Source: Phytohabitans rumicis (GTDB lineage Bacteria > Actinomycetota > Actinomycetes > Mycobacteriales > Micromonosporaceae). Taken from it: a DNA stretch of 64,000 bases. This document shows, one piece after another, positions 47,193 to 56,776 of the stretch. Numbering within the stretch: the stretch's first letter is position 1; each line of letters opens with the position of its first letter. A program made the position numbers and the translations under genes. The notes under the pieces are model-generated. The model searched no databases. It was given only the letters and a program-made list of their open reading frames with translations, and was not told the origin of the DNA. The stretch lies in NCBI RefSeq assembly GCF_011764445.1, contig NZ_BLPG01000001.1, positions 5,146,001 through 5,210,000 on the forward strand, given 5' to 3'.

Positions 47193-48936
47193 CCGCCTCG
47201 GCGGACAGCGCCGCTCGGTATGCCGGCACGCTGCTCATCAGCTCGGAGTGGGTGCCCACGGCCGCGATCTCGCCGTCGGCCAGCAGCGCGACCCGGTCGG
47301 CAAGAGCCACTGTGGACGGTCGGTGCACGACGAGCAGCGCGGTGGTGCCGCGCAGCACCCGGGCCAGCGCCTCCTCGACGAGCGCCTCGGTGTGCACGTC
47401 GAGCGCGGACAGCGGATCGTCCAGGACGAGCACCCGCGGCTGCCCGATGACCGCGCGGGCCAGGGCCAGCCGCTGCCGCTGCCCGCCGCTCAGCGACAGT
47501 CCCTGCTCGCCGATCCGGGTTTCCAGCCGCCACGGCAGCTCGTCGACGAAGTCGGCCTGCGCCACCCGGAGCGCCTCGTTGATCTCGTCGTCGGTGGTTT
47601 CCTGCCGGCCGAGGGTGAGGTTTTCCCGTACCGACATGGAAAAGAGCGTCGGCTCCTCGAACGCCATGCCCACGAGCCGGCGCAGCGAACTGAGCCTGAT
47701 GTCGCGGATGTCGTGCCCGTCGATCGTGATCCGTCCGGTGGTCACGTCGTAGAGGCGGGGCATCAGCGAGACCAGGCTCGTCTTGCCGGAGCCGGTGGTG
47801 CCGACGATGGCGAGGGTCTCGCCCGGTCGCACGTCCAGGTCGACGCGGCGCAGCACCGGCGTCGTCGTACCCGGGTAGGTGAAGGACACGCCCTCGAACC
47901 GCACGTGGCCGCGGGCCTCGGCCACGGCGGCCGCTCCCGGTCTGTCCACGATGGACGGCGGGGTGTCGAGCACCTCGTAGATGCGGTCGGCGGCGGTCAT
48001 CGCCTCCTGGGCGTTCGCGATGATCCAGCCCAGCGACTCGATCGGCCAGATCAGCATGAGCTGCAGCGACACGAACGCGACCAGCTCGCCGAGCGTCATG
48101 TGGCCCTGGGCGACCGCGACCGAGCCGGCGACCAGCACGACCGCGAGCGTCAGGTTGGGCACCAGGTCGAAGCGGGCCGAGCTGAGCGCGAGCAGGCGGC
48201 CCTTGCCGATCGCGGTGTCATGCAGCTGCCGCGCCTCCCGGCCGAACCGGGACGCCATGTACGGCCGGCGCCCGAACGCCTTGATGGTGCGCAGCCCTTG
48301 CGCCGACTCCTCCACGAGGGTGGCGACGTCGCCCAGCTCGTCCTGCATGCGCCGGGAGGCGGCGATGTAGGCCCGGGAGAAGCGCCGGCTCATCACGAAG
48401 AGCGGGAGCGCGCTGGCCGCCACGAGCAGCCCGAGCGGCCAGCGCAGGTGGATCAGGAGTGCGACGACGGTGAGGTATGTGGCGGTGTTGACGATCAGGA
48501 ACACCAGCCCGAACGACAGGAACCGCCGGATCACCGACAGGTCGGCCGTCACCCGGGACAGCAACTGGCCGGACTGCCACTGGTCGTGGAAGCCGATCTG
48601 CAGCCGCTGGAGGTGGGCGTAGACCTCGTTGCGGATCGTGGTCTCCATGCCGACCGCGGACGCCGCCTGGGTCCACCGCCGGATGAAGATGAGGCCGGCC
48701 TCGATGAGCCCGAACACCGCCGCGAGCGCGCCGAGGCCGAAGAGCCCGGCCGGGTCGCGGTCGGCGATCGGGCCGTCGACGACCCGCGCGACGACCAGCG
48801 GGACCGCTATGCTCGCGCCGGTCGCCGCGAACGCCGCCAGCACCAGCCACACCATCTGGGCGAGATAAGGCCGGACATAACGGCGGATGCGCCACAAATT
48901 GTGCACTGGATGGCGTCGGTAACCGTCATAGTGCAC
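47173..48936 (-). CDS. ABC exporter half (ATPase + permease), degenerate Walker B
   Basis: 587 residues: six helices, then Walker A GTTGSGKTSLVSLM, signature LSGGQRQRLALARAV and Walker B VLVLDDPLSALD, where Asp replaces the catalytic Glu. With the LSAGQ signature in the partner, one ATP site of the dimer would be inactive, as known for heterodimeric exporters. GTG at 48936 is the start listed; it lies inside a large palindrome, so GTG at 48906 (HNLWRIRRYVRPYL) is a good alternative. Confidence 0.92.
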   Translation of the reverse strand: MHYDGYRRHPVHNLWRIRRYVRPYLAQMVWLVLAAFAATGASIAVPLVVARVVDGPIADRDPAGLFGLGALAAVFGLIEAGLIFIRRWTQAASAVGMETTIRNEVYAHLQRLQIGFHDQWQSGQLLSRVTADLSVIRRFLSFGLVFLIVNTATYLTVVALLIHLRWPLGLLVAASALPLFVMSRRFSRAYIAASRRMQDELGDVATLVEESAQGLRTIKAFGRRPYMASRFGREARQLHDTAIGKGRLLALSSARFDLVPNLTLAVVLVAGSVAVAQGHMTLGELVAFVSLQLMLIWPIESLGWIIANAQEAMTAADRIYEVLDTPPSIVDRPGAAAVAEARGHVRFEGVSFTYPGTTTPVLRRVDLDVRPGETLAIVGTTGSGKTSLVSLMPRLYDVTTGRITIDGHDIRDIRLSSLRRLVGMAFEEPTLFSMSVRENLTLGRQETTDDEINEALRVAQADFVDELPWRLETRIGEQGLSLSGGQRQRLALARAVIGQPRVLVLDDPLSALDVHTEALVEEALARVLRGTTALLVVHRPSTVALADRVALLADGEIAAVGTHSELMSSVPAYRAALSAEADDVVSR

Positions 48937-48952
48937 ACAGTGACGGTAACCG
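48917..48952. promoter_or_regulatory. large interrupted palindrome at the ABC exporter start
   Basis: CGGTAACCGTCA (48917-48928) faces TGACGGTAACCG (48941-48952) across 12 bases, one mismatch. Each half holds the near-symmetrical word CGGTAACCG. It covers the start of the exporter operon and is a probable operator for a repressor not encoded beside it. Confidence 0.7.
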
Positions 48953-48965
48953 TTACGTCCGACGT

Positions 48966-49466
48966 TTACGAGCTAGTTGTCCCCTCGTGTGCCAGAAGCC
49001 ACTTCTTGGTGCTCAGGCCCCACCGGTAACCGCGCAGCGTCCCGTCCGTGCCCACCACGCGGTGGCACGGCACGAACAGCGCCACCGCGTTGCGCGCGCA
49101 GGCGCTGGCGGCCGCCCGGGTGGCGGTGGGCCGGCCGGCCAGCTCGGCGAAGCCCGTGTAGGTCACCGGATGGCCGGGCTTGACCTGCCGGAGCGTCTCC
49201 CAGGCGTGCGCGAGGAAGGGCCCGCCGGTGCGCTGCTCGACCGCCACGTCATCGATCGCCGCCAGGTCACCGTCCAGATAGGACAGCAACGCGGCGGTGA
49301 CGGGCCCGAGGTCCGGTCGCGGTCGCGGTTCCGCCCGCAGCTCCGGGTGTACGAGGGCCAGCAGCCGCCCCACATCGGTGGTGAAGCCGGCGGCGCGCAC
49401 GGCGTTCTCGTCGCTCGCGATGACCGTGAAGGGGCCGATGGGTGTCTCGATGGTCGCGCTGTTCAC
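48966..49466 (-). CDS. ogt: methylated-DNA--protein-cysteine methyltransferase
   Basis: 166 residues. The acceptor Cys is in NAVALFVPCHRVVGTDG; the HTH-like segment VTYTGFAELAGRPTATRAAA precedes it. It removes alkyl groups from O6 of guanine in a suicide reaction. GTG at 49466 is supported by GGAGAG just before it and overlaps the alkA stop by 4 bases (GTGA), so the two repair genes are coupled. Confidence 0.94.
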   Translation of the reverse strand: MNSATIETPIGPFTVIASDENAVRAAGFTTDVGRLLALVHPELRAEPRPRPDLGPVTAALLSYLDGDLAAIDDVAVEQRTGGPFLAHAWETLRQVKPGHPVTYTGFAELAGRPTATRAAASACARNAVALFVPCHRVVGTDGTLRGYRWGLSTKKWLLAHEGTTSS

Positions 49467-50917
49467 GCTGCTCTCCAGAGTCTGATCAGGGCGTACGACC
49501 GCCACGGCGCCCACTGGGCCGCGTGCGCGTCGAGCGCCTTCGGTTGGTCGGGCAGGCCGAGCGCCTTCGCGCCCCGGCGTACGCCCAGGTCGGTGGGGAG
49601 GAAGGCGTCCGGGTCGCCGATCGCCCGCATGGCCACATAGCTGGCCGTCCAGGCCCCGATCCCGGGGACGGCCATGAGCTTCGCGACCGCGTCGTCCCGA
49701 TCCACGCCAGGGTCGAGGCCCAACTCGCCGGAGGCCACCGCGGTGGCCAGCGCCCGGATGGTGCCTCGCCGCGCGCCGGGCATCCGGAACGCGCCATCCG
49801 CCATCCCCGCCACCTCGGCCGCGCTCGGGAACGCCCGCAGCTGTTGATCATGAACCTGTCGCTCCGTGGAGGCGCTCTCCGGGGGGATAACTTCATGATC
49901 AACCAGGTGGTGGAGGACCTTGCGCGCCGCGGGGACGGAGATCTGCTGGCCGACGATCGCGCGGACGGCCATTTCCCAGCCGTCCACCGACCTCGGGACG
50001 CGGACGCCCGGTTCCTTCGCCACCACGGCCGCCAGGGCATCGTCCTCGGACAGGGCGGCGTCCACCGCGACCGGGTCGGCGTCGAGGTCCAGCAGGCGGC
50101 GGCAGCGGGCGACGGCGGGGGCCAGGTCGCGTACGTCGGACAGGCGCAGGCTCGCGGCGACGTACTCCGGCATGGGCGTCAGCACGACGGTTGCCGCGCC
50201 GTGCGGCAACCGCAGCGCCCGCCGGTACGTCCCGCCGTCCGCCTCCTCGACGCCCGGGATCGCCCGCAGCGCCAGGAACTCCAGCAGCGACTCGGCGTGC
50301 AGCGGCGGCCGGTACGCCAGGCGCAGATTGATCGCCCCCGGCTCGGCGTGCCGCTTCCGGCTCGGCTTACGCAGCTCGGACGGCGCCGACCCGAAGATCT
50401 CGCGGATCGTGTCGTTGAACTGCCGCACGCTGCCGAACCCGGCCGCGAACGCGATCTCCGCGAGGCCCAGCTCGGTCGTCTCGATCAGGATGCGCGCGGT
50501 CTGGGCCCGCTGCGCCCGGGCGAGCGCGAGCGGGCCCGCGCCCAGCTCGGCGGTGAGCATGCGGTGCAGGTGGCGCTCGGTGTAGCCGAGCCGACTGGCG
50601 AGCCCGGGGACTCCGTCGCGGTCGACGACGCCGTCGCCGATGAGCCGCATCGCGCGGCCCACGACGTCGGCGCGTACGTCCCACTCCGGTGAGCCGGGGG
50701 CCGCGTCGGGGCGGCACCGCCGGCAGGCCCGGAACCCGGCCCGCTGCGCCGCCGCGGCGGACGGGTAGAACCGCACGTTCTCCGCCTTCGGCGTGACGGC
50801 GGGGCACGACGGCCGGCAGTAGATGCCGGTCGACGTGACAGCGGTGAAGAACCACCCGTCGAACCGCGAGTCTCGGCTGTCGACGGCCCGGTAACACCGT
50901 TCGAAATCCAGTTCCAC
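49463..50917 (-). CDS. alkA: Ada-type regulator/AlkA DNA-3-methyladenine glycosylase fusion
   Basis: About 484 residues. Ada N-domain with Cys ligands TGIYCRPSCPA and RACRRCRPDAA; an AraC-type HTH (GLASRLGYTERHLHRMLTAE, IAFAAGFGSVRQFNDTIREI); the AlkA N-domain; and the HhH-GPD glycosylase core with VPGIGAWTASYVAMRAIG and catalytic Asp in DAFLPTDLG. Both gene regulation and base excision are expected. GTG at 50917 starts at ELDFERCYRAV as the family does; an ATG at 50968 is possible. A palindromic repeat is built into the coding sequence (residues about 339-358). Coupled to ogt. Confidence 0.93.
   Translation of the reverse strand: MELDFERCYRAVDSRDSRFDGWFFTAVTSTGIYCRPSCPAVTPKAENVRFYPSAAAAQRAGFRACRRCRPDAAPGSPEWDVRADVVGRAMRLIGDGVVDRDGVPGLASRLGYTERHLHRMLTAELGAGPLALARAQRAQTARILIETTELGLAEIAFAAGFGSVRQFNDTIREIFGSAPSELRKPSRKRHAEPGAINLRLAYRPPLHAESLLEFLALRAIPGVEEADGGTYRRALRLPHGAATVVLTPMPEYVAASLRLSDVRDLAPAVARCRRLLDLDADPVAVDAALSEDDALAAVVAKEPGVRVPRSVDGWEMAVRAIVGQQISVPAARKVLHHLVDHEVIPPESASTERQVHDQQLRAFPSAAEVAGMADGAFRMPGARRGTIRALATAVASGELGLDPGVDRDDAVAKLMAVPGIGAWTASYVAMRAIGDPDAFLPTDLGVRRGAKALGLPDQPKALDAHAAQWAPWRSYALIRLWRAA
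49844..49902. repeat. TGATCATGAA palindrome, copy D2, inside alkA
   Basis: TTGATCATGAA at one end and TTCATGATCAA at the other, with GC-rich middle, as in copy D1 at 61211-61266. It keeps the alkA reading frame, encoding HEVIPPESASTERQVHDQ between two conserved parts of the glycosylase. Confidence 0.85.
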
Positions 50918-51015
50918 GCCATCGATCGTGCCCCGCGCCCACCTCGATTGCTCGCGGTTTTCGGACATGACCGTGCCATCGTCCGGTCCAGAACGCCCGC
51001 GTAGACTGGCGGCTC

Positions 51016-52101
<1,086 letters not shown>

Positions 52102-52112
52102 CTTGCGGCCGG

Positions 52113-52475
52113 TTACCCGGCGCTGGTGACCGTGCGGTACGCGTCCTCGATGCGCGCGGCGAGCGTCACTTCGCCCTCGGTGATCGTGTCGCCATCGCGG
52201 GGGCTGAGCCGGATCTGGGTGCGCCCGTCGAGGCGGCGGATCTCCGGTTGCAGGTGTAACGCATCGGCAACCACCTTGATACGCTCGGTGAGTGCAGCGT
52301 GTTGTGAATCATCGATTACCAGCGTGCGCTTGATCTGCCGACCCTCCCGGGTCCAGCCAGCCAGCAGGGTCAGGGCATCGCTGAGGTAGTCACGACCGGC
52401 CCTGCTTCCCCACAGAGCACGCATATGCCACACCTCCAAGGCGTCGTTGCCGGCTTGTGGCCAAATCGTCGCCAT
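52113..52475 (-). CDS. hypothetical protein, weakly pterin-dehydratase-like
   Basis: 120 residues. Not clearly recognised. It starts MATIWPQAGNDALEVWHMRA, and its last third (IRLSPRDGDTITEGEVTLAARIEDAYR) is reminiscent of the C-terminal strand-helix of pterin-4a-carbinolamine dehydratases, but the expected His-His-Pro motif is absent. Convergent with ychF, divergent from the MutT-type gene. Confidence 0.6.
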   Translation of the reverse strand: MATIWPQAGNDALEVWHMRALWGSRAGRDYLSDALTLLAGWTREGRQIKRTLVIDDSQHAALTERIKVVADALHLQPEIRRLDGRTQIRLSPRDGDTITEGEVTLAARIEDAYRTVTSAG

Positions 52476-52608
52476 CTCGTCACCGTACGGTGCCCCCAGT
52501 CTTGCCGCTAACCGGCTGGTGTGTCCACGCCCACATTTCCGTCTTCTGGTGCCCTACAGGACGGCTCCGGCACCCGAATTCTTTCTTGATCTGGAAGGCT
52601 GGTCGGCC

Positions 52609-53046
52609 GTGCAGTCCGAACGGATTAACCAAAGGATCATCGTCGGTGCCGCGATCATCGTAGAGGGACGGGTTTTGGCATGTGCGCGAGCTGATCCACC
52701 CGAGATGGCTGGAATGTGGGAGTTTCCCGGCGGGAAGGTCGAGCCGGGCGAGACCGACGTCGAGGCCCTGATCCGGGAGTGCGAGGAGGAGTTGGGCGTA
52801 CGGGTCGCGGTCGGCGACCGGGTCGGCGGGGACGTCCTGCTCGGGCACGGGCGCGCGGTGCTGCGGGTGTTTGCCGCGCGGCTCCTCGACGGCGAGCAGC
52901 CCCAGGCACTCGAACACGCCGAGCTGCGCTGGCTCGCCGCGGACCAGCTCGACAGCGTCCAGTGGCTGCCCGCCGACGCCCCGATCGTCACGGCCCTCGG
53001 CCCGCTCCTGCTGACTCCACCGTCACCGAGAACTCCTCCGACCTGA
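52609..53046 (+). CDS. NUDIX hydrolase, MutT-like
   Basis: 145 residues with the full Nudix box GGKVEPGETDVEALIRECEEEL, and a preceding MAGMWEFPGG. Length and box suit a (d)NTP pyrophosphohydrolase that cleans oxidised nucleotides; CTP-type activity is an alternative. GTG at 52609 has GGAAGG upstream; an ATG at 52447 would add 54 unlike residues. Its end overlaps the GH12 gene on the other strand by 59 bases. Confidence 0.9.
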   Translation: MQSERINQRIIVGAAIIVEGRVLACARADPPEMAGMWEFPGGKVEPGETDVEALIRECEEELGVRVAVGDRVGGDVLLGHGRAVLRVFAARLLDGEQPQALEHAELRWLAADQLDSVQWLPADAPIVTALGPLLLTPPSPRTPPT

Positions 53047-53782
53047 GCCCCACCCCACCCCGGCGCAGCTCGAAGCCGGCCTCGACGCCGGACAGGTGCC
53101 ACCGGTCGTCGACGTAGCCCCGCCCGACGGCCTCCCGGATGAACGCGTGCAGGTCGAGGCCGCGCACGGACGAGGTCGGGCTGGTCCGGACGTACGCGAC
53201 GTGGTGCCAGGCCCAGCGGGCGTACCAGACGTCCCAGGTCGCACCCGCGATCGCGACGTCCCTGGCGACCACCGTGCCGCCCGGGTCCGCGGCGCCGGTG
53301 TGGTCCAGCCAGATCATCAGCTCGGCGCCGTCGGGGCTGCGGTCGACGTCGGCGGTGGTGTGGAACCACAGGTCGTACGTCGCGTCCCAGGCGCCGCTGA
53401 CGCCCTCGCGCCCGAACGTCCAGTCGCTGGTGGCCCGGCGGATCCGGTCGACGCGTACGGGCATGCCGCTGTCCGCCGTACAGCGGCCCCAGTGGCAGCC
53501 GGCGTAGATCATCGGGTACGCCGCGACGTTGGCCTCGTTGCCGTGGTCGGCGCTGGACACCTCGAACGCGCCGGTCTCGTCGTCGACGGTGAGGCACTGG
53601 GCGGTCGTCGCGCCCCAGACGTTGTTCATCACGGCGTACCGCCCGGCGGTCGCACTGCCCGTGCCGCCGCAGATCTCGGTGCGGTCGGGCGGCGCCAGGG
53701 AGGTGACCTGCGTGGCCGCGGCGACCGCGCCAGCAGCGCTCAGCGCGCTGAGGGCGGTGATGATGACGCGGATTCGACGCAC
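52988..53782 (-). CDS. secreted GH12 family glycoside hydrolase (endoglucanase-like)
   Basis: 264 residues: signal-like N-terminus (IRVIITALSALSAAGAVAAA), then ICGGTGSATAGRYAVMNNVW, DLWFHTTADVDRSPDG, the nucleophile strand AELMIWLDHTG, and the C-terminal GVEAGFELRRGGVGLRSEEF with the likely acid/base Glu. The layout is that of GH12 endoglucanases/xyloglucanases. GTG at 53782 is chosen so that the signal peptide is at the N-terminus; a TTG 42 bases earlier is unlikely. Followed by repeat C2. Confidence 0.85.
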   Translation of the reverse strand: MRRIRVIITALSALSAAGAVAAATQVTSLAPPDRTEICGGTGSATAGRYAVMNNVWGATTAQCLTVDDETGAFEVSSADHGNEANVAAYPMIYAGCHWGRCTADSGMPVRVDRIRRATSDWTFGREGVSGAWDATYDLWFHTTADVDRSPDGAELMIWLDHTGAADPGGTVVARDVAIAGATWDVWYARWAWHHVAYVRTSPTSSVRGLDLHAFIREAVGRGYVDDRWHLSGVEAGFELRRGGVGLRSEEFSVTVESAGAGRGP

Positions 53783-53827
53783 CCGGCGACGATACCCGTC
53801 GATCTCCGGGCGCGTGGCCCCCAACCG

Positions 53828-53879
53828 TGATCAGGGCGTCCCTCAAGTCGCTGGAACGACGTGAGGGACGCCCTGATCA
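53828..53879. repeat. TGATCAGGGCGTCC palindrome, copy C2
   Basis: 52 bases, near-perfect inverted repeat (TGATCAGGGCGTCCCTCA ... TGAGGGACGCCCTGATCA). The same element as C1 at 23507-23558. It lies between the start of the GH12 gene and the stop of sdhB, so here it can end sdh transcription. Confidence 0.88.
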
Positions 53880-53917
53880 CGAAGAGGTGGTTTAGTCGCG
53901 CTCGGGGTGGGCGTAGT

Positions 53918-54880
53918 TCAGGCCCTCGGGGGCAGCGGGAACGTCAGGTCGTCGCCGAACGGCGACGGCCCACCGGCCTTGTCGAACGTGATTTCGCTGA
54001 TCGGCAACCTGCCGTCGTCGCCGACCGCCGCGGTCTGCGGCTGCGGCACTTCCCGGTGCCAGTTGACGCCCTGCCCCACTTCGTGCTCCTTGCTGACTGC
54101 GTCGACCCCGGGGGTGCCCGCCTCGATCTGGTCCCGGCGGAAGATCTTCCGGCCGAGCCAGACGAGCGGGTCGTACCGGCGGTCGACGACGCGTTCCTTC
54201 ATGGGAATGATCGCATTGTCAGTGATCTTGATGTGCTCGGGGCACACCTCGGTGCAGCACTTGGTGATGTTGCAGTACCCCATGCCCATGGACGCCTGGG
54301 CGTACTCCTTGCGGTCCTCCCGCGCGTCGAGCGGGTGCATGTCCAGCTCGGCCGCCCGGATGAAGAAGCGCGGCCCGGCGAACGCCTTCTTGTTCTCCTC
54401 GTGGTCGCGGACCACGTGGCAGGTGTTCTGGCAGAGGAAGCACTCGATGCACTTGCGGAACTCCTGCGAGCGCTCGACGTCGACCTGCTGCATCCGGTAC
54501 TCGCCCGGCGCCACCCCGGCGGGCGGGGCGAACGACGGCGTCTGGCGCGCCTTCTCGTAGTTGAAGGACACGTCCGTGACCAGGTCACGGATCACCGGGA
54601 ACGCCCGCAGCGGCGTGACGGTGACCGTCTCGTTCTCCTCGAAGGAGGACATCCGGGTCATGCAGCCCAGGCGGGGCATGCCGTTGATCTCCATCGAGCA
54701 GGAGCCGCACTTGCCGGCCTTGCAGTTCCAGCGGCAGGCCAGATCGGGCGCCTCGGTGGCCTGGAGCCGGTGGATGACGTCGAGGACCACCTCGCCCTCG
54801 TTGACCTCGACCTGGTAGTCCTGCAGGTCGCCGCCGGTCTCGTCACCCCGCCAGACCTTGAATTGACGCTTGGCGCCCAT
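53918..54880 (-). CDS. sdhB: succinate dehydrogenase/fumarate reductase iron-sulfur subunit
   Basis: 320 residues. [2Fe-2S] Cys in CRWNCKAGKCGSC, [4Fe-4S] in CIECFLCQNTC and [3Fe-4S]-type in TKCCTEVCPEHIK. After the core ends (VVDRRYDPLVWLGRKIFRRD) there are about 75 further residues, Pro/Asp-rich, which is long for this family. Electrons pass from the flavoprotein to the quinone through it. It is coupled to sdhA by a TGATG overlap. Confidence 0.95.
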   Translation of the reverse strand: MGAKRQFKVWRGDETGGDLQDYQVEVNEGEVVLDVIHRLQATEAPDLACRWNCKAGKCGSCSMEINGMPRLGCMTRMSSFEENETVTVTPLRAFPVIRDLVTDVSFNYEKARQTPSFAPPAGVAPGEYRMQQVDVERSQEFRKCIECFLCQNTCHVVRDHEENKKAFAGPRFFIRAAELDMHPLDAREDRKEYAQASMGMGYCNITKCCTEVCPEHIKITDNAIIPMKERVVDRRYDPLVWLGRKIFRRDQIEAGTPGVDAVSKEHEVGQGVNWHREVPQPQTAAVGDDGRLPISEITFDKAGGPSPFGDDLTFPLPPRA

Positions 54881-56766
54881 CAGTCGATCTCCCCGAGCTC
54901 TTCTTCGGTCAGGTACTTGCCCAGTTCGGTCCGGTCGAAGAGCGCGAGCAGCTCCGGCCGCATCTTCGGCAGCGGCTTGTGCTCAAGCCGTACCTTGTCG
55001 CCGTCGAGCGAGCAGACCAGGTTGACCTGGCGCCAGTCTGGCCGCATGGCCGGGAAGTCCTCGCGGGTGTGGCCACCGCGCGACTCCTCCCGCTCCAGCG
55101 CCGCGCGGGCGGTGCACTCCGAGACGACGAGCATGTTGCGCAGGTCGATGGCCAGGTGCCAGCCGGGGTTGTAGCGCCGACCGCCGGCCGAGCTGACCTT
55201 GCCCACGCGCTCGCGCAGCTCGGCGAGGCGGATGAGGGACTCTTCCAGCTCGCCCTTGCGCCGGATGATGCCGACCAGGTCGCCCATCACCGCCTGCAGG
55301 TCCTGCTGCAGCGTGTAGGGGTTCTCGCCGCCGTCGCGCTCCAGCGGCGCCAGCGCCGCCTCCACTGCGGCCTCCACGTCGCCCGTCGCGATCTTCGGGC
55401 GGGCGGACAGCGCATCCGTGTACGCCGCCGCGTGCTCGCCGGCCCGCTTGCCGAACACCAGCAGGTCGCTCAACGAGTTGCCGCCCAGCCGGTTGGACCC
55501 GTGCATGCCGCCGGACACCTCGCCGGCCGCGAAGAGGCCCTGCACGGTGCCCGCCGCGGCGGCGGTGTCCGGGTCGACCTCGACGCCGCCCATCACGTAG
55601 TGGCAGGTGGGCCCGACCTCCATCGGCTCCTTGGTGATGTCGACGCCGGCCAGCTCCTTGAACTGGTGGTACATCGACGGCAGCCGCTTGGTGATCTCGG
55701 CGGCCGGCAGCCGGGTCGACACGTCCAGGAAGACGCCGCCGGCGGGGGAGCCCCGGCCGGCCTTGACCTCGCTGTTGATGGCGCGGGCCACCTCGTCACG
55801 GGGCAGCAGCTCGGGCGGGCGCCGGTTGTTGTCCGGGTCGGTGTACCAGCGGTCCGCCTCCTCCTCGGTCTCCGCGTACTGCTTGCGGAAGACGTCGGGG
55901 ACGTAGTTGAACATGAACCGCTTGCCCTCGGAGTTCTTCAGGACTCCGCCGTCGCCGCGGACCGACTCGGTGACCAGGATGCCCTTCACCGAGGGCGGCC
56001 AGACCATGCCGGTCGGGTGGAACTGGAGGAACTCCATGTTGATCAGCGTGGCGCCGGCCCGGAGGGCGAGCGCGTGGCCGTCGCCGGTGTACTCCCAGGA
56101 GTTCGACGTGACCTTGTAGGACCGGCCGACCCCGCCCGTGGCGAGGACGATCGCGGGCGCGTCGAAGAGCACGAACTCGCCGGACTCGCGGTAGTAGCCG
56201 AACGCCCCGGCGACCCGGTCGCCGTCCAGCAGCAGCTCGGTGATCGTGGTCTCGGCGAACACCCGGATCCGGGAGTCGTAGCTGCCGGTCTCCGCGAAGT
56301 CCTCCTGCTGCAGCGACACGATCTTCTGCTGCAGCGTGCGGATCAGCTCCAGGCCGGTGCGGTCGCCGACGTGCGCCAGCCGCGGGTACTCGTGGCCGCC
56401 GAAGTTCCGCTGGGAGATCTTGCCGTCCTTCGTACGGTCGAACAGCGCGCCGTACGTCTCCAGCTCCCAGATCCGGCTCGGCGACTCCTTCGCGTGCAGC
56501 TCGGCCATGCGGTAGTTGTTCAGGAACTTCCCGCCGCGCATGGTGTCCCGGAAGTGCACCATCCAGTTGTCGCGGCTGTTGGCGTTGCCCATGGCTGCCG
56601 CCGCGCCGCCCTCGGCCATGACCGTGTGGGCCTTGCCGAAGAGGGACTTGGAGATGATCGCCGTCTTCTTGCCGGCCAGCCGGGCCTCGATCGCCGCGCG
56701 CAGCCCGGCCCCGCCGGCGCCGATGACGACGACGTCGTAGTGGTGTCGTTCGATTCTCGTTGTCAT
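54880..56766 (-). CDS. sdhA: succinate dehydrogenase/fumarate reductase flavoprotein subunit
   Basis: 628 residues with VVVIGAGGAGLRAAIEARLA for FAD, the HTVMAEGGAAAAMGN segment, HPTGMVWPPSVKG and the capping-domain Arg region, GGVEVDPDTAA, GSNRLGGNSLSDLLVFGKRA. Oxidises succinate in the TCA cycle. The next gene starts in its stop (TGATG). With the membrane gene upstream it forms a three-gene sdh set similar to the second actinobacterial type. Confidence 0.96.
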   Translation of the reverse strand: MTTRIERHHYDVVVIGAGGAGLRAAIEARLAGKKTAIISKSLFGKAHTVMAEGGAAAAMGNANSRDNWMVHFRDTMRGGKFLNNYRMAELHAKESPSRIWELETYGALFDRTKDGKISQRNFGGHEYPRLAHVGDRTGLELIRTLQQKIVSLQQEDFAETGSYDSRIRVFAETTITELLLDGDRVAGAFGYYRESGEFVLFDAPAIVLATGGVGRSYKVTSNSWEYTGDGHALALRAGATLINMEFLQFHPTGMVWPPSVKGILVTESVRGDGGVLKNSEGKRFMFNYVPDVFRKQYAETEEEADRWYTDPDNNRRPPELLPRDEVARAINSEVKAGRGSPAGGVFLDVSTRLPAAEITKRLPSMYHQFKELAGVDITKEPMEVGPTCHYVMGGVEVDPDTAAAAGTVQGLFAAGEVSGGMHGSNRLGGNSLSDLLVFGKRAGEHAAAYTDALSARPKIATGDVEAAVEAALAPLERDGGENPYTLQQDLQAVMGDLVGIIRRKGELEESLIRLAELRERVGKVSSAGGRRYNPGWHLAIDLRNMLVVSECTARAALEREESRGGHTREDFPAMRPDWRQVNLVCSLDGDKVRLEHKPLPKMRPELLALFDRTELGKYLTEEELGEID

Positions 56767-56776
56767 GTCGGGCGCC

